Shown here in pieces: positions 23,264 through 34,690 of a stretch of DNA of 64,000 bases. The stretch is from Bombardia bombarda. Lineage: Eukaryota; Ascomycota; Sordariomycetes; Sordariales; Lasiosphaeriaceae. The notes below the pieces were generated by a model that saw only the letters and a program-made list of their open reading frames with translations, did no database searches and was not told the origin of the DNA. Numbering within the stretch: position 1 is the stretch's first letter; each line of letters starts with the position of its first letter. A program made the position numbers and the translations under genes. The stretch covers positions 1,426,001 through 1,490,000 of the forward strand of contig JAULSR010000005.1 in the NCBI GenBank assembly GCA_030512295.1, written 5' to 3'.

Positions 23264-26121
23264 TCAGTAGTTAAGCTCGCCGCCACCACCACCCGAGACC
23301 TGATCCAGATCTTCATAGCTCTTGATGGTACGCCCCTGAACAGCCTCACGCGGGCCCATGGCAGCACCACCGGCAGCGCCGTCGCCCCATCTATTAACTG
23401 GGCCGGGCCGGCCTCGTCCACCCATGGCACCATTCATGGCGCCGCCGGTTTCCGCGGCCCATCGCGGGTTCTGGCGGCGGTCATACGGACCCGCGCGGTT
23501 CTGGAAACGACCCGGTCCACCCATGGGGCCCCCACCGCCTCTGCGGATGGGACCGCCGCCACGCTCATCGCCTCCGGGTGGGTGCCAGCCTGGTGCTGCG
23601 CCGCCGACGGGATTAGGCCCGATCATACTGGGCGGGAACATGGCTGCCATGGGGAAGCCGGGGAAGTTGAGCATGCTGTTCATAGCATAGTTATTGAGGT
23701 TGAATCCGCGTGGGGTCCCCGTCGGCTGCTGACCATTGGTAGGAGGGAAGTGACCGTTTGAGTTCGCGTCTGTGCGGGACGGTGCGATGTGCGCAGGGTC
23801 AAGGACATAGGCGTTGATCAGTCCGAGCTGTGTGTGGTCAGTCAGTATTCTAGGGTTCACTTCCTCAACGTCCGGAACGGAAAGCTTACCTCTTCCTTGA
23901 TTCCATCCAACCACTCGGCGTGGCGCTTCTCCACGTGCTTCTTCCAGAAGTGATCTTCCTTGAATAACTTTGTACAGTCGGGCACCTTGCAACGCCACTT
24001 GTGCTCATCTTCCTGTTTGACAAACTTGACAAGCTCCTCATTGATGGCATCCTCAATAGGTTTCCCACCCAGCTTGCGGATATCAACAGTGTCAGGTTCT
24101 AGGATCTGCATGATCTTGTCCTCGAACGTCTTGACCCAATTGTAGGCTCGCTGTAGCTGCTGCTCCGTCTTGGAGGAGGTGCGGAACTTGCGCTCTCCTC
24201 CTTCAACAGTTTCGCCCTCTTCGACCTCCTCAACTTCCTTGCGCTTTTTCGACGGGAATGGCTCACCAAGGGCGCTCGCCCGTGCTACGGCCTTCACCGA
24301 CGAGGACAATGTGCTCCGTGGTCTGCGGAGATGGCCGCCGGGGCACTTACGGGTCAACTCGTGAATCGAGTCGCTCTCAAACACGCAGAAGAAGCAGAAG
24401 TTGAAGACGCGGCGCAAATACTCAATCATGAGATCCAACTGCTTCTTCTTGACAAGTAGATCCTCATCATCGACCTCGTCGTCTACCGCTCCCTCTTCCT
24501 CTTCATCATCATCGTCAAGGGCCTCGTGCTCTTCCCCGTCTTCGTCCATAGCCTCATCCATACCAACACGTTCCTTCTTTGGCTTCTTGATGGTTGCAGT
24601 GGAGACTGCAGGCTGCAGGCGTCCCGCGCTCTTGAGATCCTCCACACGCTCCTCAACCCTAAGAGTGGCATTGAAATCCGAACCGAAGTCTCCCTCGAAT
24701 TTGTTGACGAGGCGCTTGACAAGCTCAAGATCCTTCTCTATGCGATCCGGGGACGAGAAAAGATCCCACAGTGCTTTCTTTCTGGGGTTGGCTGGGGGAT
24801 TGTGAACACCTACGTGACAGGTGAAGTCGCCACGCTGCTCGTCTTTGACTGTCTTGCCATTGATCGCCTCGAGAGCCTTTTCAGCAGTCGAAGCAGGGAC
24901 CGAAGGCTTGGACAAGACCTCGCCATCATCTTCATCCTTAACCTCATCCTGCTCTGCAATAGCAGAAGTTTCTGTCGCAGAGTGGAGCATAATCCAACCG
25001 ATACGATGATACCTCTTGCTGGGGTTTGGATCGCTGAGAGATAGCCACTTAAAACCGCCTTCCTCCTCGCCGAGGTGCTCTCTACAAAACGCCTCGAGAT
25101 TCTGTCGGCTGACAGAGGGGGCAATCGTCTTAATCAGCAAGGTAGGCTGGAACAGATTCTCATCTCTGAGGTCGACGTTGTTGGCCGGAACCAAGTCACC
25201 AACGCCAAGAACCTCATTTGCTGCAGTTGCCTCACCCTCCTCCTTCTCGACCACACCACCAACACCATTGCTCTCGCTCTTGGGGATACCTTCCAAGGAG
25301 AATTCATCAAAGAATCCAGACTCAAGGTCTGTCTCCCATGAAGTGTAGGCGGCCCGTCGGAAGTTGTTAAGCTTCTGTTTGAAGGTATCCCTGATTTCAG
25401 GAACATAGCGCTCTCTAAACCACTGTTCATCCTTGTGCTGCTTGACAAAGGTTTGTGCCATCTTTCCCTGAAGATCTTCTTTGTAAGCATCGTAGGCGAC
25501 CTGGATCTTGGCCTTTTCCTTCTCTCGCTCTTCCTGGGCTTCGCGCGGTCCACGAACACGCTCGGGTTCGCGGCGTCGGCCGGCGCGCGCGCGCTCCTTA
25601 TCCTCCTTGATCTTCTCGTTTGCTCGCCACCACTCGCCAAAGTATGAGAAGCCAACCTGGTACGGGAGCTTAATAGGATCCGGGATCGGGTTGGTCAGGG
25701 GCGGGGCTTGCGCGGGCTCTTGACCCGGCACATAGCGGTCAATATTAGCGGGTGGCGAGCCAATTCGGCGAGGGCGGTCATCCCGTTCGCGGGTGCCGGC
25801 ATACTCGTCGCGGGCACGCGGTCTGGGTTCATATCGGTCGACAGGCGGAGGAGGGGATCGTGAGCGACGCCGGATGCGGTCAGCACCTAAAATACAGTGT
25901 AAGCAGGAGTGGGAGAAAGGACAAGCTTCGGCCAAGGGAGCATAAAAGACGTCAATGAGCTAGCAGAACAAAAGTCTAGACGCACCAGGAGATCTGCCGC
26001 CACGGTAGAAGTCGGGTCCTCTTTCTCCTCTGTCGTCCTTTATTCTCGCTTCGTCGCGACTGCTCCAAGCGCGGTCGGGGGGTGAGCGAGCGGATGAATC
26101 CCGGTAGTGAAATTGGTCCAT
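23264..26121 (-). CDS. SERRATE/ARS2-like C2H2 zinc-finger protein
   Basis: Nuclear cap-binding-complex partner linking 5' caps to RNA processing and decay. Exons are 26121-25986, 25886-23890 and 23827-23264 (introns 99 and 62 nt). Phases agree; the product is 898 aa. The N-terminus is RS/RD-rich (MDQFHYRDSSARSPPDR). A SERRATE/Ars2 N-terminal domain follows (PYQVGFSYFGEWW .. FKQKLNNFRR), then an RRM-like segment (LLIKTIAPSVSRQNLEAFCREH), an acidic stretch (DDDDEEEE), the ELTRKCPGGHLR motif typical of Ars2, and a C2H2 finger CKVPDCTKLF-x(5)-FWKKHVEKRH. The last exon encodes a Gly/Pro/Arg-rich tail ending in a conserved acidic/aromatic tip (YEDLDQ). The N-terminal exon was chosen because its CCTG end joins GTGCTGAC in phase 1, giving ..RSPGADRIRRRSRSPPPP. 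Confidence 0.9.
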
Positions 26122-27773
26122 GGTGAGGGGTATAACAACGACAACAAAACGGACGCGTGTCTACCGAAGAAAGGAGAGAAGGCGGTGTGTTGTTGACAGG
26201 ACCGGGTGGGAGGTTTTTGTTGTGCGCACAGCGCAGGCCCTGTTTGTTGCTTGCCAGGCTATGGCGGGAGGTTGGCGACTGCTTCGACTGCTTGCTCGTA
26301 GAGATTGTCTACTGTTAGGCGACATGATTGCGGTTAGAACAATGATTTTTAGGACGGCTTGAGACGTAGTAAAGATAGAGAGAAGCGGATGTGGATAGGT
26401 AGTATTGACGAATGGGTGAGGCGGTAAAGGGGGAAACAGAAGAATCGGGCGCATGAAGCCGCCTGAGCAACATGGAAAGAGGAGACGAGAGGGGAGAAGA
26501 CAATTGACAATTTGCAATTGACAATGAACAATGAAGGTGAAGATGAAGATGGGGGGGGGGGGGGGGTGGTTTTGGGAGGCAGCTCCGAGAGGTGGTAGAG
26601 AGGCGGCTTCTTCGGACTGCAAGGGAGGAGGAAGGAGGAAGCGGTTGAAGGGGACCTGAGATAACCAGTATAGGTATGCAACCAATGCAGAAGAACAGGC
26701 GGGCGAAAAAAAGCGCAACGAGAAAAAAAAGGGTGCAACGAACAATTACGCGGAATCGAGGATAAACGACTCCTCAAGCAGCATCAGCATGAGCATCCAG
26801 TTGCGCGTTGAGGTTGACTGGGCCTCGTGTGAGATGCGGATCGTGGCTGCGCGTGGAGCAGATGGGGAGTCTCAATGTCTCCGTAGCCTCAAACCGACCT
26901 GCATGTCACGTGTACGCCCCACTCAATCGTCTTTTGGGGTGGCTGGAAAGTGGATACGCTCAGCCCATTGGTGACGCGGTGCGAGGTCCCGGTCGACGAT
27001 TTGGGAAGAGGGCTGTGAAACGGCAGGATAGATGCAGTTTAGCGGGCCAACTAGCACCCATGTCCCCCGCATTGGAGGTCTTCGAGCCTCACCTTCGGTG
27101 TGCAACTGCGACCAAAATAGGTCATTGACAAGACACTTGCAGCGCGGGCTGTCGTAGCTGGAACTCGAATTCAAATCAATAAGATAATGAGTTGATACTG
27201 GGCTCATAATTGCCGAGCCTTTCGCTTTACCAGCAAGTTTATGGGATTCCATGGCAGATTGGATGGAGCGTTGATTATTGCGCCCGATCCAAGTGAGCGG
27301 TACCTGTAACGGGCCATCGAAGCCTGCGATGCGATCTTGCCAAAACATCTGGCGCTCGCTTCCCTGACACGCCATTATGTCCATGAAAAATCATGTGATT
27401 GCAGCGAAGCTCCTCGTTTAATCTCTTGCTATTATTGTATACATATAAATGTATATATATATATATGTAGCTTCTCTCTGGTCTTCTCGCCTAAAACATC
27501 AGCGTTCTTTCTCCCAATTTCAATTGTGTATAATTTAATTGCCCAACGTATATACGAATTGGTAAGTCACTGTTGTTAGCTCTCGTTTCTGGGGTTCCCC
27601 CAGTGTTCATGCACAGCAGTCTTGGATGTCGTCATACCTTGACTCTCAACATCAGACGCAATTACAGATAGATCTCAACCATCTATCTGTTCGACGAATC
27701 ACCTATGTGCAAGAATCGCCTACAATATCGAGACTAACATCACACTCTCACAGCGCCAGGCAAAGGCGCAAAG
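26122..27773. promoter_or_regulatory. divergent intergenic region, ARS2 / TSPO
   Basis: About 1.65 kb between divergent starts. It includes a G16 homopolymer at 26551-26566 and a (TA)n stretch near 27450-27466. No supported gene; open frames on the minus strand around 26160-26780 are Ser/Pro/Phe-rich products of purine-rich sequence. Confidence 0.5.
26551..26566. repeat. G16 homopolymer
   Basis: Sixteen consecutive G on the + strand about 430 bp upstream of the ARS2 start. Length is unreliable given the homopolymer slips elsewhere in this window. Confidence 0.8.
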
Positions 27774-28583
27774 ATGACCACCTTTATTTCCCAACTCACG
27801 CTTCCCGAAGTCATCTTCAACAACCTGCCCGCCTCCATCCTCCTGCCCATCACACTCGGCACAGCAGTTGGCTACAGCACCCGACGTGAGTTTTTACCCC
27901 TATTCGCCAGCGCACCTCCATATACGCACCCAGTACCAGGAATGCTAACAACAACCCACCACACGCAGCCAAAACCACAAAGCGCAGATACCTGTCCTAC
28001 AAGCAGCCGCCCTTCAGCCCACCACCATGGCTCTTTGGGCCCGCATGGACTCTCCTCTACGGCATGATGGGCTACGCATCCTATCGCGCCGTTCACTACG
28101 GCACCTCGCCTCTTAACTCGGCAGTAAGTCTTCTCAGTTTCCTCATTTGCCTCTTTTCTCTCTCACACCCCCCCTTTTACCCCTCACCCCCCACGTTACA
28201 CTCATGATTTACCTGCTCTCACACACCCCTCTACCTCCGCACTGTCTTTAACACAATCACCCAACAAACAGGCAACCATAGCGACCGCCAAGCACGGCGC
28301 CACCCTCTACACCATCCAGCTCGGCCTCAACCTCGCCTGGATGCCCCTCTTCTTCGGCCTGAAGCGACCCGTCGAGGCCACGGTGGACATTATCGCGCTG
28401 CTGGGGTCAAACATCTACCTGGCCTACCTGTGGGGCGGCTCGGTCGACCGCACGGCAGGTCTGCTATTGGTGCCCTACATCGCCTGGCTCGGGTTCGCCT
28501 CGTACCTGTCGGCGGGCGTGGGCTACCTCAATAACTGGGACCTGTCTGATATTGAGAAGGACGCTGTTGTCAAGGATGAGTAG
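27774..28583 (+). CDS. TspO/MBR family translocator protein
   Basis: Five-helix membrane protein (peripheral benzodiazepine receptor family) that binds porphyrins and sterols; eukaryotic forms usually sit in the outer mitochondrial membrane. Exons are 27774-27885, 27969-28123 and 28272-28583 (introns 83 and 148 nt); 192 aa, slightly longer than typical (about 160-170). The family signature PPWLFGPAWTLLYGMMGYASY is at residues about 55-75, and the second signature region IQLGLNLAWMPLFFGLKRP is in exon 3. Trp-rich helices follow, with a NNWDLSD end. The N-terminal TM is LPASILLPITLGTAVGY. The splices are phase 1 and phase 0 with good donors (GTGAGT, GTAAGT). Confidence 0.9.
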
Positions 28584-29161
28584 GAAAATAGCGTGTAATA
28601 AAAAACTACTACTACTAGAGGGCAAACCCGCCTACCTTAATCTAAAAGAGGAAAACATAATTTAATGATACCTCTCACCGACACCATGCCAGACATTTTC
28701 CAACCACTCGTCCACATGCAACCCAGTGTAACATGATAATTCATAAAATCGATTCATCGCCCATGCATCATCACCACTTATGTACGGCTTCATATGTATG
28801 TATGTATGTATGTGCTTTATGTATGTATGTAATGTGTATATCTCTATGTACATCTAGACAGTACCCCAAATCTTTGCCATACCATCTCGCCATGCACCGT
28901 GTACCTGTATCTGAAAGTGAAAGAAAAAGACAGAAAAGGACGCGCAAACCATAGTTAATACTGCGACACAACCAGCGCACGCGTGCACGCATCAGGGGGT
29001 ATCAATGCTTTTCTGCATTTCGCTTTGCTTGCTTGCTTGCTTCGCTTTGCTTCCCGCCGCCCATTACCACCTCACCCATAAATTCCCGCTCAACTTCCTT
29101 CCGAAAAAGGGGGTTCCCGTCCCGCACGTGGACCACAGTCCCATCCCCTGCAACAGTCCCC
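28584..29161. other. convergent intergenic region with (TATG)n repeat
   Basis: 3' flanks of TSPO and arg-13. A (TATG)n microsatellite lies around 28795-28830. No gene. Confidence 0.6.
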
Positions 29162-30346
29162 TCACTGCATCGGGAAATACTTCTTCAGCCCGTCATACAC
29201 CATAAATATAAACGCCGAGCTGGGTGCCGACCGCAGTACCGTCACGCCGCAGCCGCGGTAGAACCCTCCCAGCCCGGCCTGCCTCCACAGCGCCCTTGCC
29301 TCATTCCCAAACGACTGCCCTTTAGTCGACTGCCCCAGCGGCGTCGTCTGCATCCGCGACTTGATCGTATCAGCGGGGAAGAACAAGAAATTGTACGACA
29401 TGCCCGCCGTCGCGCCCGCCAGCGCCTGCTGCCACAGCGGCAGCGGGTCCGTCCTCATCCGCGCCAGCTCCGCGGGCGTGGACGGCTTCCTCGCCAACGA
29501 CCTCTTCTCGTTCCAATCCCGGAGCAGCTTCGTCGCCGTCTCCTTTGACCCGAACCACGCGGCGCAGCCGCCCGACTCTCTGATCAGGGTCCCGACCTGC
29601 CCGTGCCAGAAGCCAACCAGCCCGTGATGGCGGAAGATGTCCTTGACGACGGGGATGGGCCGCAGCCGGGCGGCAGCCCTCGCCCCGGCAGCCTCGCTCT
29701 CGGGGACCTGGATCTTGCACTTGACCAGCTCCACCGGCGTGAGCAGGAACGACGTGAAGGCGCCCGAGAAGGCGCCCGTGAACCACAGCTGCGGGAGGGT
29801 CAGCCCCGAGTCGCGGGGGTGGAAGCCCGAGGCGTAGATGGCCTCGCGGCCGATGCGCTCGAAGAAGAAGAGGCTGCTCGTCTCGACGGCGGCGCCGAAG
29901 AGGGGCGCGCTGATGCCGCGGTAGAGGCCCAGGAAGCCGTCTGCGCGGAGGGACTGGCGGAAGCAGTCGAGCGGGCCCGTGTAGCGCAGCGGGAGGTGGT
30001 CGGGCTGGGACTGCAGCCGGACCTTGACCGTGTCGAATGGGTATTCGATGTATTTGCCAACGACTCCGGCGATCTGTAGGGTGTGTGAGTAAAGATTGTA
30101 GGAGTTGGGTTTTGAGAAGGGGGGGGGGGCTGCCTGGTCAACGTATTCCCCCCTTTTAATCTGGGGGAATAGTTGGTGAGAGAGCAGGGGTAGGTAGGTA
30201 TATATAGCACTCACGGAACCATAGGTGATGTCCTCCAGAGCCTCCATCGTAGCCGTTCTGGGCTTGAGGGCTATGTGTGTAGTAGCTGCGGTCGCTGTCA
30301 CGGCGGGTACCTCAGCCTTCAGGCGGCCTTGGGAGGCTGACTCCAT
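29162..30346 (-). CDS. arg-13: mitochondrial ornithine/basic amino-acid carrier (arg-13/ORT1 type)
   Basis: Solute carrier of the inner mitochondrial membrane exporting ornithine to the cytosol for arginine synthesis. Exons are 30346-30215 and 30073-29162 with a 141-nt intron; phase 0; 347 aa. Three repeats carry the Px[DE]xx[KR]x[KR] signature: PFDTVKVRLQ, PVELVKCKIQ and PADTIKSRMQ. The segment IAGVVGKYIEYPFDTVKVRLQSQ and ..RYTGPLDCFRQSLRADGF match Arg-13/ORT1 rather than other carriers. The N-terminal 30 residues are Ala/Thr-rich. The start ATG at 30346 gives MESASQGRLKAEV; the alternative M34 (MEALEDITYGS) lies closer to the conserved core. The intron has a G10 run near 30118-30127. Confidence 0.9.
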   Translation of the reverse strand: MESASQGRLKAEVPAVTATAATTHIALKPRTATMEALEDITYGSVSAIYTYLPLLSHQLFPQIKRGEYVDQAAPPPFSKPNSYNLYSHTLQIAGVVGKYIEYPFDTVKVRLQSQPDHLPLRYTGPLDCFRQSLRADGFLGLYRGISAPLFGAAVETSSLFFFERIGREAIYASGFHPRDSGLTLPQLWFTGAFSGAFTSFLLTPVELVKCKIQVPESEAAGARAAARLRPIPVVKDIFRHHGLVGFWHGQVGTLIRESGGCAAWFGSKETATKLLRDWNEKRSLARKPSTPAELARMRTDPLPLWQQALAGATAGMSYNFLFFPADTIKSRMQTTPLGQSTKGQSFGNEARALWRQAGLGGFYRGCGVTVLRSAPSSAFIFMVYDGLKKYFPMQ

Positions 30347-31840
30347 TATGACAGAGCCGTTAAGTGTGTCTGTAAAGGGGGCGCAAAAGGTGAAAGCTGA
30401 GAGAGTACCCCTGGCCAAAAATCTCCCACGGTTTCGTGATTTTCTTTTCTCCCACGGCGGGGAGGAAAGGGCGAAACTAAAGCAAAGCCAGGCGAGAGAA
30501 ATGTTTTTTTCTCTCTCCCAAATGTGTTGTCTGCCTAGGGGCTGGGGCCGCGTGAATTTTTGTGTCCGGAAATCTTGGGTGAATTGAGTCAAATGTAACG
30601 GGAGTTGGCTGCTTGCGCGGGTTTCCTGATTGCTCTTTTCGCTCCGAGTTGCTTTGCAGCAGCAGCAGCAGCAGCAGCAGCAAGCACAGCGGGAGATGGC
30701 GCACAGATGGGGTGAACCGAACGAGATAAGGCGATTGGACTTGGAGAGTCTGGCTGGCTATAAAGATGAAACAGACGAGCGAGACAAGCAGGTAACGCGT
30801 GTATGTATGTATGTATGTATGAGTTGAGTGAGTGAATAGTAGTAGTGTCTGTTTGCTACAATGCCCAGCAATGCAGCAGCAGACAGCAGCAGACAGCAGC
30901 AGACCCCAAACTCCCGCTTTCTTTCTCACACAACTGAAAGTGAAAGGTCACGGTCACCGCTCAATGCCACATCTGCATCAGGGCCCACGGCCTTGAGAAC
31001 CTAGGGCAGGAGAGGAGCCGATGAGCGGAGCGGGGCACGGTGACAGCAGTCTGGACCTTCTGGAGTCAGTCAAGTCAGTCAGTCAGTCAGTCTCGGCTCG
31101 GTTGCTGAGACCTGAGTGAATGAAGAGGGGGTGAGTCCAAAAGACTGGCAGTTGGCTGGCCATAATAGTAGTAATGCGCAAAAGCAAAGCAGTCGCGGGC
31201 GCATCATGTAGGCCTCGCCATCCGGAAAATCGGCCGGTGTGAAGTTGAAAATGTGACAGTTCCCATTGTAGCATGTAGTACTAGTAGTGGTAGTATGCGT
31301 CAGAGCCAGCATAAAGCAGAGCGTGTTGCACCGTCAAATAATTTTCTCGCTGCAAAAAATACGGATGGATACTAACAATGCTGTCGTCTGAATGGCTGAC
31401 AGCCGACTTTAGAGCTTTCCTTGGACGTTTTAGCTCCATCGGCTGCGGCGTAGGCTAGGGGCTGATGGGGCTACGGTTTGGTGCTACAGTTGGCGCGGCC
31501 CACCAGCTTCGTCGTTCGGTACCCGGTACTTGGGGAGGGCCAGTAAAAAGATCGGCCTTGGCACATGGACAACTCCCACTGCCATGAGCCCACGAGGGTG
31601 CACAAGGCATCCCAACAAAGTCTTCCGAGGCATCTCACAATCCTTGGCAATCTTGGCAAACACCTGTGGATTAATTAAATCGGAGAGGTTCGGCGAGGAC
31701 GGTAGGCCAAGAAGCGAAGAGGTGCATCGTCCCCAGTTTCCAGGTACAGATACACCTAGATAGTCCATCTCAAAACGGGTATAATCTGTTCTTGTTTTAC
31801 ATAACTAAAAGGCTGCTCTGCATATCATTACCAAACCAGC
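30347..31840. other. intergenic region with CAG and GTAT repeats
   Basis: Upstream of arg-13 and downstream of PRP28, both on the minus strand. It holds (CAG)n at about 30657-30681, (GTAT)n at about 30799-30820 and a short AGCAGCAGAC tandem repeat at about 30872-30904. Leu- or Gln-rich open frames here are by-products of the repeats. Confidence 0.6.
30657..30681. repeat. (CAG)8 microsatellite
   Basis: About eight CAG units in the arg-13 upstream region, noncoding. Confidence 0.8.
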
Positions 31841-34081
31841 CTACCACTGCCCACCCTTCCCTCCGAACCCACCGCTCTCCTCAAGCTTCTTTGCTCCCCG
31901 CTGCGGCTTCGACTGCGCCGACTCGTGCCGCCTCAGCTCGTCAGGAACCTTGGAGATGGACGACTTCGAAATGATCTGCTTCAAGTCGTACAGGACATCG
32001 TTGTCCTCGTTACCCAAGAACGTAATAGCCACACCACTCTTGCCCGCACGACCCGTTCGTCCGATACGATGCGTATATGACTCAATATTAGACGACATGT
32101 TGAAGTTGACAACCAGCGAGACGTCGGGGACATCAATACCACGGCCCGCAAGATCCGTGGCAACCAGGATATCCGTCTGTCCATTCCGCAGTGACGCAAG
32201 CGCCGCCTCACGCTGCTCTTGTGTTTTGCTGCCATGCAGTGTAACAGCCGAGAAGCCCATGCCCTTAATGTCTCTCGCAACCATGTCGCAGTTCCGCTTG
32301 ATGTTGACAAAGACGATGATGGGCGGCTTGAAGTGACCCGAGTTGAGGATCTCCTGCAGTCGTCTCTTGCGCTTGTCCTCTCCGGCCACAAACTCGACCC
32401 GCTGCTCGACCGTGTCCACTGCCTCTCCGACATTACCGATAGTGACAATGGCAGGGCGCCGAAGGTATTTCTTGGCAATCCTCTCCACCAGCGGCGGCAT
32501 CGTGGCAGTGTACATCATTGTCTGTCGGTAACGGTCCTTGCCGCCGAGGTACCGGCTCATGATCTGTGGGTTCTCTGCGTCATCCGTATCTGGCTTCTCA
32601 TTGCCTACTGGGAGAGCGTCCAGAATCTTAGTAAGGGGCTCCTCGAAGCCCTGGTCGATCATGCGATCGGCCTCATCCATGATGATGTAGCAGCACTGGG
32701 AGAAGACGACAAGCCGTCTCTCGAGGCAGTCCACAAGACGACCTGGTGTTGCAACAATGATCTCGGCTCCGTTTCGGAGGGCGTATGCCTGCTCCTCCAG
32801 GGAATGACCACCAACGATGCTGACAACTGTGAAGCCGAGGGGGCTGGCGAACTTCCTTGCCTCGCTCTCGATCTGCTGCACCAGTTCTCTGGTCGGGGCG
32901 AGAATAAGAGCGTAGGGTCCATCATTCTTGTTGTATTCCGCCAGAGGTGGTAGTTCAGAGATGTAAACCAACAAAGGCAGCAAGAAGGCAGCCGTTTTAC
33001 CGGAACCGGTGACAGCCACACCGATCAAGTCTCGCGCCTGGAGCGCAATAGGAATGGCAGCCTTTTGAATCGGGGTCGGCTCATCGTATCCGGCTCCGGC
33101 CACAATGTCAAGTAGACGTATCGGCAGATTGGACTCCTTCCAGCTTCGCATAGGGTTGGGAATCGAGCCGCCCTTCGTAGCGATGCCAAAATTCTCCTTG
33201 AAAATACGCCAATCGCGCTCCTTCATGTCGTCCAGGCTCTTCTCGGACCAGTGCTTGCCTAGATTCTTGCGCTCCGTGCGCACCTTGCCACGCTCGTGCT
33301 GTTCTAGTAGCAGTCTCGCGCGCTCCTCTCCCGTCTCGGGATCGCCCCGCCGGATGGCCTCCGCCTTGCGCATCACCACGTCGTCAGTCGTCTCGTAGCC
33401 TGCCAGCTTGAAGAGCGGCTCTGGACGCTCCGCATAGACGGGGTCAAATGGTCTGCTCGTATCATCGTCGGGATCCCAGTCAAAGTTGAACTTGTTCGCG
33501 GCCGTCCTCCTCCTCTTCTTCTTGGCCGAGAATGTGGACTGGTTGATGACCGGCCCCATGTATCTGGCACGGAGCTCCGCCTCGTCGTTCTTCTCCATCC
33601 TTGATCGTAGGTCGTTGTCGATGTGCTCGGCGCCGCGTTTCCCGCTCTGGCGATTCCCACCGCCGCCGCCGCCGCCGCCGCCGCTGTTCATGTTGTTCGG
33701 CGGTGGCGCATCGTCGCCATTACCAGCATGACGCATTGCTTTGGGGCCAGTTGGGATGTTTCGTTGTTGTCCGGACGCGCGAGATCTCGGGTCCCCATCT
33801 CTATCTCTGTACCTGTCCCTGTCCCTGTCTCTATCACCATATCCATTTCCATACGTGCTGCCGTTCGTGGTGCCGTTCGTGGCGCCGTTCGTGGTCCGGT
33901 CCTTTTGCCGAGCGGCTTCCTCTTTGCGTTTGCGCTCCTCTTCCTCCTTGGCCTCCTTGTCTGCCTGGAGGCGCTCTCGTTCCTTTTTTGGTATCCATCT
34001 CGGTTTGGAAGCTGCTTCTTGTTCAGCCTTTTGTTTGCGCAAAAGCGCAGCGAGATCAGGGGGTTCTCGTCGTGACGACAT
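31841..34081 (-). CDS. PRP28: pre-mRNA-splicing DEAD-box helicase PRP28
   Basis: ATP-dependent RNA helicase that displaces U1 from the 5' splice site in exchange for U6 during spliceosome activation. A single uninterrupted frame of 746 aa. The start at 34081 (MSSRREPPDLAALLRKQKAEQEAASKP) is preferred over an upstream in-frame non-ATG stretch, because the motif matches the family's N-terminus. The N-terminal third is charged and disordered with a DR-rich tract and a Gly run from (GCC)n. Helicase motifs in order: Q motif (PTPIQKAAIP), I AVTGSGKTAAF (about 355), Ia PTRELVQQ, II DEADRMI (about 463), III TATMP, IV/V (LVATDLAGRGIDVPDV) and VI HRIGRTGRAGKSG (about 672). The long insertion between motifs II and III (PDTDDAENPQIMSRYLGGKDRYRQT) is a PRP28 feature. 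Confidence 0.95.
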   Translation of the reverse strand: MSSRREPPDLAALLRKQKAEQEAASKPRWIPKKERERLQADKEAKEEEERKRKEEAARQKDRTTNGATNGTTNGSTYGNGYGDRDRDRDRYRDRDGDPRSRASGQQRNIPTGPKAMRHAGNGDDAPPPNNMNSGGGGGGGGGNRQSGKRGAEHIDNDLRSRMEKNDEAELRARYMGPVINQSTFSAKKKRRRTAANKFNFDWDPDDDTSRPFDPVYAERPEPLFKLAGYETTDDVVMRKAEAIRRGDPETGEERARLLLEQHERGKVRTERKNLGKHWSEKSLDDMKERDWRIFKENFGIATKGGSIPNPMRSWKESNLPIRLLDIVAGAGYDEPTPIQKAAIPIALQARDLIGVAVTGSGKTAAFLLPLLVYISELPPLAEYNKNDGPYALILAPTRELVQQIESEARKFASPLGFTVVSIVGGHSLEEQAYALRNGAEIIVATPGRLVDCLERRLVVFSQCCYIIMDEADRMIDQGFEEPLTKILDALPVGNEKPDTDDAENPQIMSRYLGGKDRYRQTMMYTATMPPLVERIAKKYLRRPAIVTIGNVGEAVDTVEQRVEFVAGEDKRKRRLQEILNSGHFKPPIIVFVNIKRNCDMVARDIKGMGFSAVTLHGSKTQEQREAALASLRNGQTDILVATDLAGRGIDVPDVSLVVNFNMSSNIESYTHRIGRTGRAGKSGVAITFLGNEDNDVLYDLKQIISKSSISKVPDELRRHESAQSKPQRGAKKLEESGGFGGKGGQW
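33658..33684 (-). repeat. (GCC)n repeat coding poly-Gly in PRP28
   Basis: Nine GCC/CCG-type triplets giving a Gly tract in the disordered N-terminal region. Confidence 0.8.
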
Positions 34082-34690
34082 TATATCGATCAAGGACTAA
34101 TACGCAGTTGCAGTTGGGAAGGCTGAAGGAACTTGAAAGTTGAAAGCTGCCGTGGGGCGCCTTAGCGGTTTCGACTCAGGCCCGTCAAAGCTGACTGCTG
34201 TCAGGCTGGTTAAATACAGAAAGCGTAGCGGGGCAACAGTGGGCCCCCGCTAAAAGCGCGAGGTACCCGTCAGTATCCTGGCTTCCCCGTACTCGCTATA
34301 AGTTGCGTACAATTATATTCAAGACCAGAGACCAATATGCTGCGGGTGTACGAGCAGCCGGTCGAGTGCGTTTGCCTCAGTCTTTTGCGCCGAATTACCA
34401 GCAGCATCGATGCCACACTTTGGGAAGGACTCCAGACAAGGAAGACCTGATAGTCAAAGATGCGCGGTTGATCTCAGGGTTGGGGTTTAAAGCGCACCTT
34501 CCATCAACGCTATGCCCGATCAGGAACTGTGCATTACCGGGAACTTTTTTGAAAAGCAGCCCAAGAAACTCCAGAGCCGACCCGACGCTCAGCGAGCGAA
34601 GAGAGCCGTCCAGCGTCCAGCATCCAGCATCCAGCAATCCCCCTTCAACAAACCCACACGGATCGCCAAACGCTGGTCCCGCTCAGCGCC
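34082..34690. promoter_or_regulatory. bidirectional promoter region PRP28 / MRPL25
   Basis: 609 bp between divergent ATGs. Tandem CATCCAG/CCAGCAT units lie near 34618-34635. No separate gene; the open frame running through 34303-35232 is out of frame with MRPL25 over the coding part. Confidence 0.55.

Noticed and set aside
26161..26777. Minus-strand frames of 142-194 residues upstream of ARS2
   Set aside because: Ser/Pro/Phe-rich products of purine-rich DNA including a G16 run; no conserved pattern.
30477..30929. Poly-Leu frame on the minus strand
   Set aside because: By-product of the (CAG)n repeat and pyrimidine-rich sequence.
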